From Nemania diffusa (lineage: Eukaryota; Ascomycota; Sordariomycetes; Xylariales; Xylariaceae), in contig JBBPUQ010000005.1 in assembly GCA_038501195.1 (NCBI GenBank), positions 1,550,001 to 1,614,000 of the forward strand: a DNA stretch of 64,000 bases, written 5' to 3'. Below are positions 1 through 11,870 of the stretch, piece by piece (position 1 is the stretch's first letter; each line of letters opens with the position of its first letter). The translations under genes and the position numbers were made by a program. A model generated the notes under the pieces. The model did not search any database. It saw only the letters and a list, made by a program, of their open reading frames with translations, and was not told the origin of the DNA.

Positions 1-3000
1 CTCAGGAGTTGCAAATGCCATAATAGGTGCTGCCCCACGTTGGTTTAATCCAGGTGCGCCATGGCTATCCATTCCCTGGGGGAGCAAAGCAGCCTCGGAG
101 AAACCGGAGTGAAGCTTGTCCCCATAAGGGTCTTGATGCTGATAGGGATCAAAATCCGCTAGATCAGAGCCGGAACGAGAGGGAGGCGGATGCGCCAGAT
201 CTTCAGCAGTTTCCTGTTTTCGAGAACTGCCGCTACTGCGAAACGCCTTGCCAATGCTCGAAGCTGTTGTCTCAGACCAACGTGAAATTTTCGGGAAAAA
301 ACTTGAAGACCCCTTGGATTTATGCTTCTTGCTCTCGGCAGTTCGTGGGGTATTTTCACTGCTAGCAGATAGTTGCTGGCCGTGGGCGGTTGGCGGCGGA
401 GTTCCCAAAGGGACAGATCCACCTCTCTGCCTATCGCTAGGAGGCGACAGCATTCCGTCTCTAGATGGGTGGTTTCTTGTGATATCAGCAGCTTGCTCAT
501 ATTCGCCTTCATCCTCTTGTACAGTGCTGATGCGGTGATCAGAGAACTTGCGCTCGCTAGCAGCCCTCATAGATGCTCCTCGTGACTGTGGAATCGAAAG
601 ATGTCCAGATTGACTTGCGTGGCTCGCAGTGGACGTTCCTGCATTGCCTTCTGGTTCATAACCGTGATCATGCTCATAAGTGATATCAGGCTGAAGATTA
701 TCTATGGAATGAGCACGTGTGCTCATCATACCAACGGGGCCGGCGGTTTGGTGTTTAAGAACGTCTACGTCTGTCAAAAGCTGAATGAGCATATCCTCTA
801 TTCTGCTAAGATCATTCGTTCCTTTGGCACTCAGTCCTTGTAGAGCCCTCCGTAGCAGATTGCGTTTCTTCGCTCGTAAATCCTCAGTACCGGTTTGCGA
901 ACCTCCCTGGATAGATTTGGCACTGCTTCCGGGGAATGGTCTCGGACCGCCAAGATGTCGTTTGAGACTCTTCTCAGTGTTAGCATTTACGTCATTGACG
1001 ATGGCGTCTTCTGTATCGGCCAAAATTTTCTTGATGTCGTCAAATGAGTTGCGCATTTCTGCAGCGGATCGAACTAATGTGAACAGAATTTCAGTGTCTC
1101 TGGCATTCCGCTGGGCATCGCGAACCATGAGCTATACGCTGTTAGTAACCACAAGTATTCAATTTTGCACGATTCTTGAACTCACATGTTCCATTAGGGC
1201 AACGATATCTTTAGACTGGATTCTGTCAATACCCGTGCCTGTAGCAGGATCAAACAGGGGTGTTTGCATCCCTTGTGACATGCCACTGAGCCTCAAATCT
1301 TTGGAGGTATAAAAGGGATCTTCGACATTTCCAAGAGTTGGCGGAGGCAAGGCAGCATCTTTGCCCCTAATGTTAACAGCCTCGCGGGCTTCGTTAGGAG
1401 CTGCCGAGATGTAGCCTTCGTCAGCGCCTCCCACTCCAGGACTACCAGTATGAAACGCACCCCTATAGGTGTCGGCTCCATAGCCAGCCGCACTAAGCAT
1501 ATTTCCATCAATCCCTGGGAGGTTGGCGATTGGGCTGGCCCCTTCGTAAGGGTTCGTAATTAGTGTATCTCGCTTTGGATCGTGCCATTCATCACCTTGT
1601 TCTTGGCTAGGCTGCCTACTATGCGAGACAGCTATTGCCCGGGCCGGAGCGGTGACTGCAGCGGCATCGGCACTAAAACCGCGGCCACGGCTAGATGGGC
1701 CGACCTTATTCGCCGTCGGAGTCACAGCGCGATCAAAACTAGTAGCGGCCTCCGGAGTCGGTGTGGTTTGTGCCGGCCAGTGGTCTGCGTAGTTTGCTTG
1801 GGTTTCATCATATCGCTCGTTTGTGGCAGATGGTGTGCGTCGCTCCGATAGTTGGTCTTCCTCGTAAAATCCAATTGCCGGCTCCGGATTATTGTAGTCT
1901 GGCAAGCCACTAGCTGTCATCTTCGGCTGGCCTTGATCATAAAGGCGATCCACGCTATGACGGGGTGTTGCGTCTGGCCGATAGCCACCCTTAGCTCGTT
2001 CTTTAAATGAGCGGTTTCGAGAGACCCCTTCAGGAACAAACTCCTCCTCCCTATTTTCATTACTGGGGGATTCGTTCCCTTGGTTCTGCTTCTTCAAGGC
2101 TGCGGCGCGTTTGAAAGCCTCGGAAGTAATTGCAGCCTCTGAGGTGGTCGGTGATTGCCGGTGGGCAGATCGAGCCACCTTTTGCCCGTACTCATTCAGC
2201 TCATATTCGGCAAACTGATGAGAAGCGGCTGAGCCTTCACGTTCTCTCGACGGCGAAGGTGAGTGGACAGCCTGTTCCGTGGGTCCTGTTGATCGCTTAG
2301 CAGGGCTGACACCTCTAGAGTGTAGTTCCTCCATCCTTTCATTATACGATACTTGTGAGTAGTCTTGACCACCACCAGCAGACCCGCTAAGCATCGAAGG
2401 GTCAATGAGTGAAGCGACCGCGGACTCGGGGCCAAAAGTTGGATGAACCATTTCAGGATTACCCTCAATGACTTTGACAGCCTGAGCTGATGTTACTGGG
2501 CCGATCTCGCTGTTATCAGTATACACCGTGTTTCGATACCCAAGGCCAGAACTCAGCACACTACTTGCTTCGTCGCCGAATTCTCGCATATAACTAGGGA
2601 CAGAACCCTGCGAGTGAAGCTCTCGATCATGTTGTGGTGATTTCGAGGGCGAGGACACTTCACTAGCTGTGTGTGTAAAACGTGAATCACGATAACCTTG
2701 AACCTCACTTTCGCCTTCTGTGTATCCCGAAACGCTTTGGATAGGACTAAGTCCCCGTCTCTCTTGTTGGTAAGGGACATAACGTAACGGAGCTGGCACA
2801 TCTTGAGAACCGTAGAATGCTGAGCCGTCGTCGTACACACCCTGTTCAGCTAGATGTCCTGGTTCGTCATACGCATCATCTTCATCGTATGCCTCCTGGG
2901 GTTGAGGATAACTGCCGCCAAAATCTTCCTCGTCATACCCTTCCATATATTGCTCCTGCACCGGCCCCTTCCGTGGGAGGGCACGAAGATCGCCATGGGA

Positions 3001-4722
3001 TATGTTCGCATGCTGGGTTCCCAAGGTTTGTAGTGTCTGCACAGGTGATCTTGTTGGAGTTGTGGCATCATCCATTGATTCCATAGAAGGAAGGCCTCTG
3101 GCAACTTCCCGAACAGGTATCATCTGTTCACTGATAGGATGAGACTGGTCTGTCTCAGCTGATAATATAGAGATGCTCGTCATCTCTGAAGGGTTGATCT
3201 CGCTAGAGAGTGGCATGGGTGGTACAACCTGGGGGTCCGCTTCTTCATCCTCATAATTCTCGTCATGGTCACGCTTAGGCGTTTCCGCTCTTCGTCGCCT
3301 CCGCTGGCGTTTTTCTTCGCCTCGAGACTGCGATCGTAGAGCTGCAGCCCCGACTGCAGCCCCTAGGGCTACATCCGTAAGTAGGTCACGGCTGCGACGC
3401 GGCGTTGTATTGTCATCTTGTAAATCTTCTGCATACGAGAATTCATCAATACTGCCATGGGGCGAAAGGTCGTTCCTAGCTTCGCGATCTCTTGACTTAT
3501 TAGCTTTATTTGTATCCACGGATTTCCGTTTATCAGTAGCTGCAATATCCTCTGCAGTTACTGATGTGAGGCTAGATAATGACTCTCTATTTTTAGCCCC
3601 CTTAGTCTCTCGTTGGCTCCTTTCTCTCTTGATTGCGTCAAGTTCAGGCAGGATGAGTCTACGAATCGCATCTTCAACAGTCTCGAGTAGCTTAGGGTTG
3701 TTGATAGAGATTTTAGAAGAGGAATGTGAGTCGTATGAGCGGTGGGTTGGCGTCAGCTGCGAGAGGACACTGGTGTCTAATGCTGAGACAACAGATTCTT
3801 TGGGATTCCCTCTAGATTTTCGTCGTGGGGAATTCCGATAGTCCAAGTCTTTTTCAACGGCAGCACTCGTCTTACTTCTAGACTTGTGTCTTCGTTCTGG
3901 TTTGCTTGACTTCTGCGTTACGCTTTGATCGTGGTATTCACTGCGTTGTTTGCGCTTCGCCTTATCAGCGGGCGCATTTGTTGTCGGTGTTGAACCATAA
4001 CCATAGGGTTCGTCACGTAACGTGTTGCTCGGGCCTGAACCGTCGAGGAAGCTATCGGTCGGAATCGCAGAAATATCTGACATGTTCCCAGCCGCATAGG
4101 TAGAGGACTTGCTATCAGCGGCCGGTATGAGCGGGCTTGATACCTTGCGGCGGCGACGAGAGTGGCCAGCGCCGGGGTCAATATCCACCTCAATCGGGTT
4201 GCGAGAAACGTTGGACTCCTCTGTGGCAGAAGCGTATGAATGCATGCTGTGTGCGTCTTCAGGATCGGTCATGTCCAATTCGCTGTAAGTGAGGTTGGAA
4301 TTTGCAATCCCTCTCTGGGGTTGAGAAGTTTTCCTTGAGCTTCTCGTCTCTGTGATTTGGATATGGTCGTTTGTTCCACGAGTCTTTGACGGTGTCAACC
4401 GCACACGAACACTTGGCTTTCGCTCTGTTGACCTCGATCCGCTAGGTGACGACTTGCCGCCTTCGTAATACTCGATTAGTAGCGAGGTTCGAGATCGATT
4501 TGCCCTATGACCACCCGTCTTGATAGTCACTGGAGTCCCATCATCTGGAAGTGAATAATGGGATTCTTCATCAGCGACCTGGGATAAGTCGGATTGGGCT
4601 GTTTCAGTGGGAGCTATGACAGAATCGGACTCGGTCGGCGCAGGTAGCGGTGGTGCCCTCCTATAATCCACGCCCATCTTGTCGCCCAAGCGATCAAGAC
4701 TAGACTCGAGCTGCACGCCCAA
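1..4722 (-). CDS. Large disordered conserved-type fungal protein, 3' end outside window
   Basis: The ATG is at 4722 and exon 1 runs to 1186. A 54-nt intron (1132-1185, donor GTGAGT, branch TTACTAAC, acceptor TAG) follows, and exon 2 stays open to base 1. The visible protein is 1556 residues with no stop. It is rich in Ser, Arg, Glu and Pro and mostly looks disordered. An Ala-rich stretch (VALGAAVGAAAL) is followed directly by a run of Arg. After the intron there are two helical parts: LMVRDAQRNARDTEILFTL onward, and AKKRNLLRRALQGLSAKG running into IEDMLIQLLTDVDVLK. A later basic/aromatic patch reads FFPKISRWSETTASSIGKAF. No catalytic domain is visible. The ordered C-terminal blocks inside a poorly constrained protein suggest a scaffold or cell-cortex protein, but that is a guess. 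The intron is well supported because it joins two open frames in phase 0. Confidence 0.8.
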
Positions 4723-7700
4723 GACCTAATTGCGGCCCTAGGCCTGGCCCGCTGAGTTGGCTTGTTATTGTGGTGTCAAGAAGCTGAGTGTGCACAAGTC
4801 GGGTAGAACAAGAGGCGGGCGAGTTTGCAGGTCAACAGCAACCCGCAATCCGTTATCGATTATTAGGTGAAAGACCCTATCAAAGCATCTACATAGATGG
4901 TGCAAGTATAAACGAGGGTTGACCTGCGCTGATAATGAGCATGTGTTAGTCAAGGTTGCTCTATAGGGTTTGGCACCAATCCACAATAGCTGTCATTAAC
5001 CATGAGACGCATTCATCCCCCAGCAATAGCGACAATGGGAGTGAAGAGGCACGCAGAAGCAAGAATCGACATGGAAACAAGGCTTGGAGAGGGGTTGAGG
5101 AACTTCTTCAACTTTGCACGGTCTGGAAGTCCAGAGCCCAGTGAAAATGTGCTGAGTTCGAGGAGGAGTAAACAATGGCAGCCCAACTAAGGCGCAAACA
5201 GGGAATCACACCACGGCAACAACGAGGTACGCTGTTCCCAAGCAGCTGGTATGGGTAGCAGTGATGAACGGCTAATACGTACAAGTGTCAGATCTGTATT
5301 ATGGCGCAGGTGCTGTTATGCGCATGCGCACTGCGAGGGGGAAAATAGGTTGGTGGTGGTGAGAGAAGAGGGATATTTTTGGTGAGATGAGATGAGCTGG
5401 CCAGCTTCGACTGGAGGCAGGTATCCTAGATAGGCAAGCTAGGCGATGGAGGTACTGGCGATCAAGCCCACCAGATCAAAAAGTGATTTCGAAAGGCTGG
5501 TGAGCCAATCGAGTACCTACACTATTGTACCTAGATGTAGGTACCTTTGTATGCAAATAGCACTACTTTCATAGCTGTGCATGCAAGCGTGAAATCTGTG
5601 AGTGCAAACAACTCGAGGAAGGTATTGAATGGAAGTGATAAACTACACGCCCCCCAGATAATACATTTCGGGAGGAGAGCCTAAAAAAAGAGAGGTTGGC
5701 TGGGGGAGGTCGCCCCACTCTCGTAGACGATGCGTTGGCTCTGCTTGTGTTATACAGCCAATCAGACGCCAGAAGGCGAGTCTAGTCATCTACATACTTG
5801 ACAAGGAGATCCCATCCAGCTGTACAGACAGGGGATTATCTTTTCTACCATTCATAATTCCTACCTGAGGTATCTTATATAATTATTGTAAGCGAACTAC
5901 CTGTTTTTTGGGTCTACTTGTACCAACCTCCGTGGTTATTAATTATCGACCTGAGCAAGAACAAACTCCCTTAGACTAGAAATTCGGTTTAGATCCAATC
6001 TTAATATGGAGCTATTGGCTTGAACCCCTAGACTACCTGGGTACCTAGGTACGTACGTAGGTTAGCCCACTATAAACAACTGCGGTGATGCGATCTCCCG
6101 AAAGGAGCACGGACTTGAAGGATACTAGCCCGTTTGTTCCAAGCGTCTTTGGCAGGACGACAGGCAACAAACTCCCCCAGTCCCGACTTAGATAGGTACC
6201 TATTCTTGTACCTACAGTAGGTAGGCCCACAGGCTGCCAATAAAAGCTTGAGATAGAGATCTTCTCCATTTGAAATTGTGCCTGCTCTGAAGCCGACACA
6301 GCATACATAATTCTCAACCAGTTAGAATTTACACGGAAGATCACACGCACACAAAGATATGGTATAATAGGTAGGTACAGTTCTGTATCTATCGACGATG
6401 CTGCACATAATGCAATCCCTTGCATTATCTCGTGTACAGTGCATCGGACATCAAACTAGAAGTGAAGATCTACCATCTGTAGAATAATAGAACAAAGCAT
6501 AAAGCCCACACTTGCGCCCACTTGTCACATTGTGATACTGTCACAAAGAGCCAGATCAGAACCTCTACTTTTGTTGAATCTGCGTCAAACGCCCTTTTTG
6601 GCAGTTCCCAACACCAAAGGCGGTTACTTATGATCAATCCCCTTTCCCCAGCCCTATCCTATACCATCTCTGTCTTCAAGCCTCGGGGTGCGCTCTAATG
6701 CCGTGCAGTAGTACACAGCAGCGAGAGGCGTCCTCTGTGGCAAACCAGACTACGTGCCTTATTACACTTGCCCTCTCCGTTGTACAGTAGCTCGTGTACA
6801 CGGCATATCTTGGGAGCGAGCCTGTGGCAAAGTGAGCTACCGTTTGTCGACCGGCCTGCACACCGCTGCTCATCCATCCCACCGACTTAGGCTACGTTGC
6901 GCAACCTTGCCTTGCATCTCGGACTTCTGACTGGCGATTCGGCGTGGTGTGAGGCAGGCTGTGCACATCCTTCGGTCGATCCAGGGTTGCTCTCCATAGT
7001 AGTCTTATCGCCATACTTACATTGCTCAGTCCTACAAGTGCCACTCATTTCCATCCGGCCTGTTCTCTTCTATCCCGTGTTCCATGCATAGCGAACCCTA
7101 CATACCTGCTACCTGGTACACATACAATTCACGTAAGTAAGTAATAGAGGCCACCTCTCGGATCGCGCCGCTCTGCCACGAGCCTTATCGATCCGCACTC
7201 CTGCAGCATGTTGTTTGGGGGCCGAAACCAAGGATAGGTAGGTGTTGTATTTACAGCCAGAGGAATGGATATGCAATGCTACGGTTTTTTAGTTTTTTTT
7301 TGGCTCTTAACCTTGATGCAATACTTACATATAAAACCTGCCAATTAACATATGGCTGCTTTAACCTTTTCTCTATCTAGATATACCTATTAACATTAAG
7401 GTACGTCGGTGGACCTAGGAAAAACCCAACCAGGCATACGCAACTTTCTCTAGTTTCAGATTCACTAGTAGTTACAGACGCTGTATTCCCGCAGTCATGC
7501 GAGCACGCGCAACTACAAGCCACATCGGCCGATCCTAGTTCAGTCCGATCAAATCTCTACATAGTACTGAGCATGTGTTGATCGCAAGCTGCGTAATCGA
7601 TGACAAGACTCTCTGGATGCTAGGAAGGGGCCTGTAAAGTATCATGCAATATATATATGTATATATCCCCATTGTTTCTGATATATATGCTACGCCGGGT

Positions 7701-7954
7701 GATGTGTCTAATCTGATGCTCCCTGCCGCTCGTGAAGTTCCTGTAAACTTGTGTATAATATGCCCTAATGCCCATGATGTACTCAGCCAAGCGTCCCCTA
7801 CCTCAGAGGACGAGTATGCCCAAGGAACAAAATGAAAGCCCAACAGGCCGACAGGCCAGAAAAATGCAGATTAAACGGCCTAAGCCACGTATAGTGGTAT
7901 TTCATGGCCTAAATACAAGAATATAAATGAGGCCTGTTTTTTGACGAGCCGTAC
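4723..7954. other. Intergenic, no convincing gene
   Basis: This 3.2-kb spacer lies between the 5' end of the large disordered gene and the 3' end of the IFRD gene. Only short frames occur, none with recognisable domains. It holds several copies of the dispersed GGTACCTA/TAGGTACC motif (for example around 5525-5550, 6040-6066 and 6190-6230) and a poly-T tract near 7286. The part just right of 4722 must contain the promoter of the leftmost gene. Confidence 0.6.
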
Positions 7955-9349
7955 TTAAAATCCGGATCCCTTGCCCGCCTTGCCCCCCCGGTTCCTCCTT
8001 GGCGGAGATAGACGCTCATCGCCGCGGCCGCCCTTCTTTGGGGCGGATACAAATTCGACTTGGGCCGAGCTAAGGAGGTCTTTGACCACAGGATTATCCA
8101 TATAGTGAATCGCAAGACCGGCCCCTAATACCGACCGAAGTGTTTCTACTCGTACCGAGAGCGACCAAGTATCGATGAGCATGCTGATATTGTGAATTCG
8201 TATCTTCTCGCGATATCCGTATTCTCGATATTCCTCGCTAAAATCCGATTTTGTGCCGCCGGTATGAGGGTTGCTGGCCATCCGTCGCGCCGTCGAGTAT
8301 CCCGGCCCTTTACCGTGCTCAAGGGATGTAAGGACACTATTAAAACTAGCGTGGAGATGTTTCCGGTCCCTTTTCGATACAGACTTGGAGGATTCTCGAA
8401 CAAGTGCTGTCATGCGCTGTACAAGTTTGTGTTGGTCATATTGGAGATTCCATGGCTCCTCTGTTTCATCTTCATACTCGCGAGCGGCTTCGAAAATCAA
8501 GGCAATATTTGTCCCCGCGGCAACCTGGACGTCCACATCGGTGCTGTCGAGTTGGTCTGTGAATACTTCCAATGCCTGGTCGCTCTGGCCCTGGAGATCA
8601 TCAAGGTTGCTCGCAACAAACCCCCAAGCAGTGAGGGCCGCAGATACCACACGGCCGTTATCGCCAGCATCAATACTATTCCCATCGCTCTCGACAATCT
8701 CGACTAAAAACTCCAACAGCTCCTCTGCAGCGACCAGAGAGCCCCCGCCGCACATTGTTACAATGCCCATCGCTTCAATAGCCTCGACTTTGAGCGACTC
8801 CTCTGGCGAATCTTGACAAAGGCCTTTTAGGCTTGGGTAAACGTGATCGTAGAAGTTCTCGGATTCTGTAGATAGGATCGTCATAGCCAAGGCTTTGACC
8901 GCCGACAGTGTCTCGTCCATGTTTGCGCCACCGCGAATGCTCCTGAGAAGGGCTGGAACTAGTTCGTTCAGCTGGGGCTCAAGTTGCTCCTCGGCATGAT
9001 GGTGTCTTATAATGTGGGTGTAGGCAGACAAACAGGTTTCGCGACCTTTGGCGCTGCTTCGTTTGCGGTCCAGGAGCTCGGCAATCCGATCTCCCAGCCT
9101 CTCAGTCCAGCTCGTTGTAGGCTCATTGCCATCATCAGAGTTGGCCACCGAATTAGTTAGGCTGTCTTCGTATTCAGAATCGGTAAGGTCTTCCTCCTCG
9201 GACGCGTATCGACTGTTGAGCCTAGAAGCACCACGAGAGGGAGCCGGAGAGCTGCTAGGCGACGCGCCAAGAGACTCTGGTCGGGAGCGAGCTTTTTTAG
9301 AAACGGTCTTGCCGCTCTCAAGTAAGATCTTCTTTCTAAGATCACGCAT
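7955..9349 (-). CDS. IFRD-family (interferon-related developmental regulator) protein
   Basis: A single-exon gene of 464 residues. After a disordered, Ser-rich acidic N-terminus (about 1-75) comes an IFRD-type alpha-helical (HEAT/ARM-like) region, about 75-340, with features such as TSWTERLGDRIAELLDRKRS and a run ending ESLKVEAIEAMGIVTMCGGG. A short IFRD C-terminal domain (about 365-425) contains YGYREKIRIHNISMLIDTW. The tail is basic and Gly-rich (GGKAGKGSGF). Animal IFRD1 is linked to transcriptional co-regulation, and IFRD2 binds and silences ribosomes; which role applies in fungi is not shown here. The basic tail would fit RNA or ribosome contact. The ATG at 9349 gives the short basic start expected for the family. 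No intron is needed. Confidence 0.9.
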   Translation of the reverse strand: MRDLRKKILLESGKTVSKKARSRPESLGASPSSSPAPSRGASRLNSRYASEEEDLTDSEYEDSLTNSVANSDDGNEPTTSWTERLGDRIAELLDRKRSSAKGRETCLSAYTHIIRHHHAEEQLEPQLNELVPALLRSIRGGANMDETLSAVKALAMTILSTESENFYDHVYPSLKGLCQDSPEESLKVEAIEAMGIVTMCGGGSLVAAEELLEFLVEIVESDGNSIDAGDNGRVVSAALTAWGFVASNLDDLQGQSDQALEVFTDQLDSTDVDVQVAAGTNIALIFEAAREYEDETEEPWNLQYDQHKLVQRMTALVRESSKSVSKRDRKHLHASFNSVLTSLEHGKGPGYSTARRMASNPHTGGTKSDFSEEYREYGYREKIRIHNISMLIDTWSLSVRVETLRSVLGAGLAIHYMDNPVVKDLLSSAQVEFVSAPKKGGRGDERLSPPRRNRGGKAGKGSGF

Positions 9350-11870
9350 GTTGATAGCCTTCGCTTCGGGGCAGTCAATATTCGGATAATCCTTGTACAG
9401 CAGGGTGTGTTGAGGCTTAAGATCAGGTTTTATTTCCCGTATGGAATCGTAATGACTTCTGCAACTTTTGCGACTGGAATTCCATGAGGAAGGCTCGGGG
9501 AAATGGACGAGAAAGTAGATGACCTCTTAAGAGACGAGGCGTGATGAAGATCAAGGTGAATAAATGATCGTAGTATTGTATGTGTGGTGTTGCGACGGTG
9601 GCCGACTACGTGGCGGCTATTGAAAAACAAACAAGCTTTTTTTTTCTTGGGTGCAAGGATATATCTGACAAGAATTCGACAAGCACACAGGAATTTTCTC
9701 CAAATGCCGTAGTCGTAGCAATCAGGGCCAAATGGAGGACGCGGGTTGGAGGTAGGCGGTCGAGCACCGACTAAAAGGCGGATCTGTTGCAGCAGCAGAG
9801 GTGGCGATTAGTTTGTTATATGTTCAGCTAGATGGCTGAATACAGAGATATAGTTGCCCGTGATATGCAATGTAGTAGAGGCATTTCCCCAGTTGGTAGT
9901 CTGAGGATGCCTTTTATTGTCAACCAGCCCACAGCGATGGACACTCAATGAGGAATACAAGCTCCGTTTCCACTTAAATGCAAATGCATGCGTCAACAAA
10001 GAGCGGGGGACTCCAGCTTGGTAGTGCAGGGTCAGCCCAACACGCTGGCATGTCTCCACTAAAGCATCACTCATCCGGATCACCTGCGCCGCGTTAAGTG
10101 GCGCCAGCTATGCCATAGGTACCTCCTGTACTGTACACTACCTCCTCCTCAGCCAGGCACAGCGCAGTACTAATGAGATACACTGTGCATACCTATTCTG
10201 GGTTTCGATGTGGATACCTACCTAACTATCTCTGTACGTACAAATATGTAGGTAGTTCCGCATGATTTCAAACCTGTAGCAGCCTGTAGTACCTACAGTA
10301 TACAAGATACAGCCTATTTAAACCGCCGCTAACTTTAATAAACATCATCAGTAGGGAAGGGGCTTGATTAGAACTCTATTCCTTCTTCTCAACAAGGTTG
10401 TACTTCACAGCTATATGCATACGTATTCATCATTCAAGTGTTCCATTTAACATTTTAGTAGGGCTGATTCGATTGATAGAATGCTCTTGGAGACACACCC
10501 CCAAGCAAGCCAAAACATCGTACAGTAGGTAGCGACTACCTAGGTAGGTTCCTACCTACATGTTATTAATCTCCACCTCCCCGCTGACCTACGCTGTACA
10601 TACGGCTCGGCCCCACGGATACTACCTAATGGATACCTATCGGATAGAGCAAGCTAAAGGTACCTGTCGTAATGTCTTATCGGTAACTTTAACGGCGATC
10701 AATTACCAGTACTCTGTAAGCCTGATACACTACCTTACCTACAAAGGTAGTATCTATAATAGCTGCACTTTGCAGGCCCTTCAAATCGGACGACAAGAAA
10801 GATACACATGTGATGTACATACTGTAAATAAGATGGTGGACTGCCAAACACTGAGGGGTAAGGTCTACATAATGTAGTAGTGGTGCCACTATCAGGTTTG
10901 GTGGGGCTGTGATAAGGCGTTCGATGGGTCCTTTGATGCAATCAATTAAGGCATGAACAAATGACTATGACTCCCATTTTATAATTACCTACTTAATGTT
11001 TCCAAAACTCAGAACAGAGTAACTTGGAGGTAAAGATATGTTGCAGGCAACAAAGCTGAAAAGTTCCATTAAGTCTCCTTCGTAGTAAATTACCTACCTA
11101 CCTAAGGTATCCTCAGATAGGTACCTAGACCCTGCGTCTTACCTGATACTACCTACCGACCTACCTAACTCTAAAGTCATAGAGCTATGTAGGTAGAGAA
11201 GGGCAGGCGGAGCTCTCAGCACGTAACCTAGGACCTCTGTTAGGTAGACTTGATATTTACTACGAGCAAACAGCCTTCCTCCAGGCTTGTTCTCTCACCT
11301 CTGCTTCCAATACGTTTACCCCACCTTCCCATCTATTCCGATAACTGTACGCTACCTACCTATACATACCTACCTAGGTAGACTGCATACATTACCTACA
11401 TACCTACAGAACACTACCTACCTAAGGTACCTACCTACCTACAGCTCATTACCTACATCCCTCTACAGTACCTGCCTAGATACATCTACCTTTCTGCCTT
11501 GCACAGGTTCAACCTTCCTCACATGTAGCATGTAGCTCACCCACCTAATACTCATCGTACCTACTGTATGCTCCCCAAACTCAGCTAAACACAGACCACC
11601 GTGCACTCTCGCACCTAGATAGCCCTTTCCCCTCCTCCTTCTACCTACTTCTTCTTCAACCCTCCATCTCTTCATTCAAACCACAAACAACCTCGTCGTT
11701 AGATCAGGCTTCCATCTTATATAAGCCTCATCACGACCACATCCGCCCGTGAAATCCAGTATTGACGCCTCCGGCAGTCATCGTCTTCATTCCATCCCCA
11801 ACCCTTGGCATCGTAGCCTAGCTTCAAACTCAACTGGAACGTTCTGCCTAGAGGACGATTTAGGTTTCTT
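9350..11870. other. Divergent intergenic region, no convincing gene
   Basis: A 2.5-kb divergent spacer between the IFRD gene (-) and the FHA gene (+), holding both promoters. Only short, domain-free frames occur. Its right part (11091-11480) is unusually dense in ACCTACCT/TAGGTACC repeats, described separately. The last 200 bases before 11871 are CT-rich, as expected for a fungal 5' leader. Confidence 0.6.
11091..11480. repeat. Cluster of ACCTACCT / TAGGTACC short repeats
   Basis: Within about 390 bases the tetranucleotide ACCT and its complement AGGT recur many times, often as the near-palindromes CCTAAGGTA, TACCTAGGTA and AGGTACCTA. Examples are at 11097-11109, 11358-11381 and 11413-11441. 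The same motif recurs singly in nearly every long intergenic stretch of the window but not in the coding exons I read. It is a degenerate tandem array rather than a perfect microsatellite. Confidence 0.7.
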
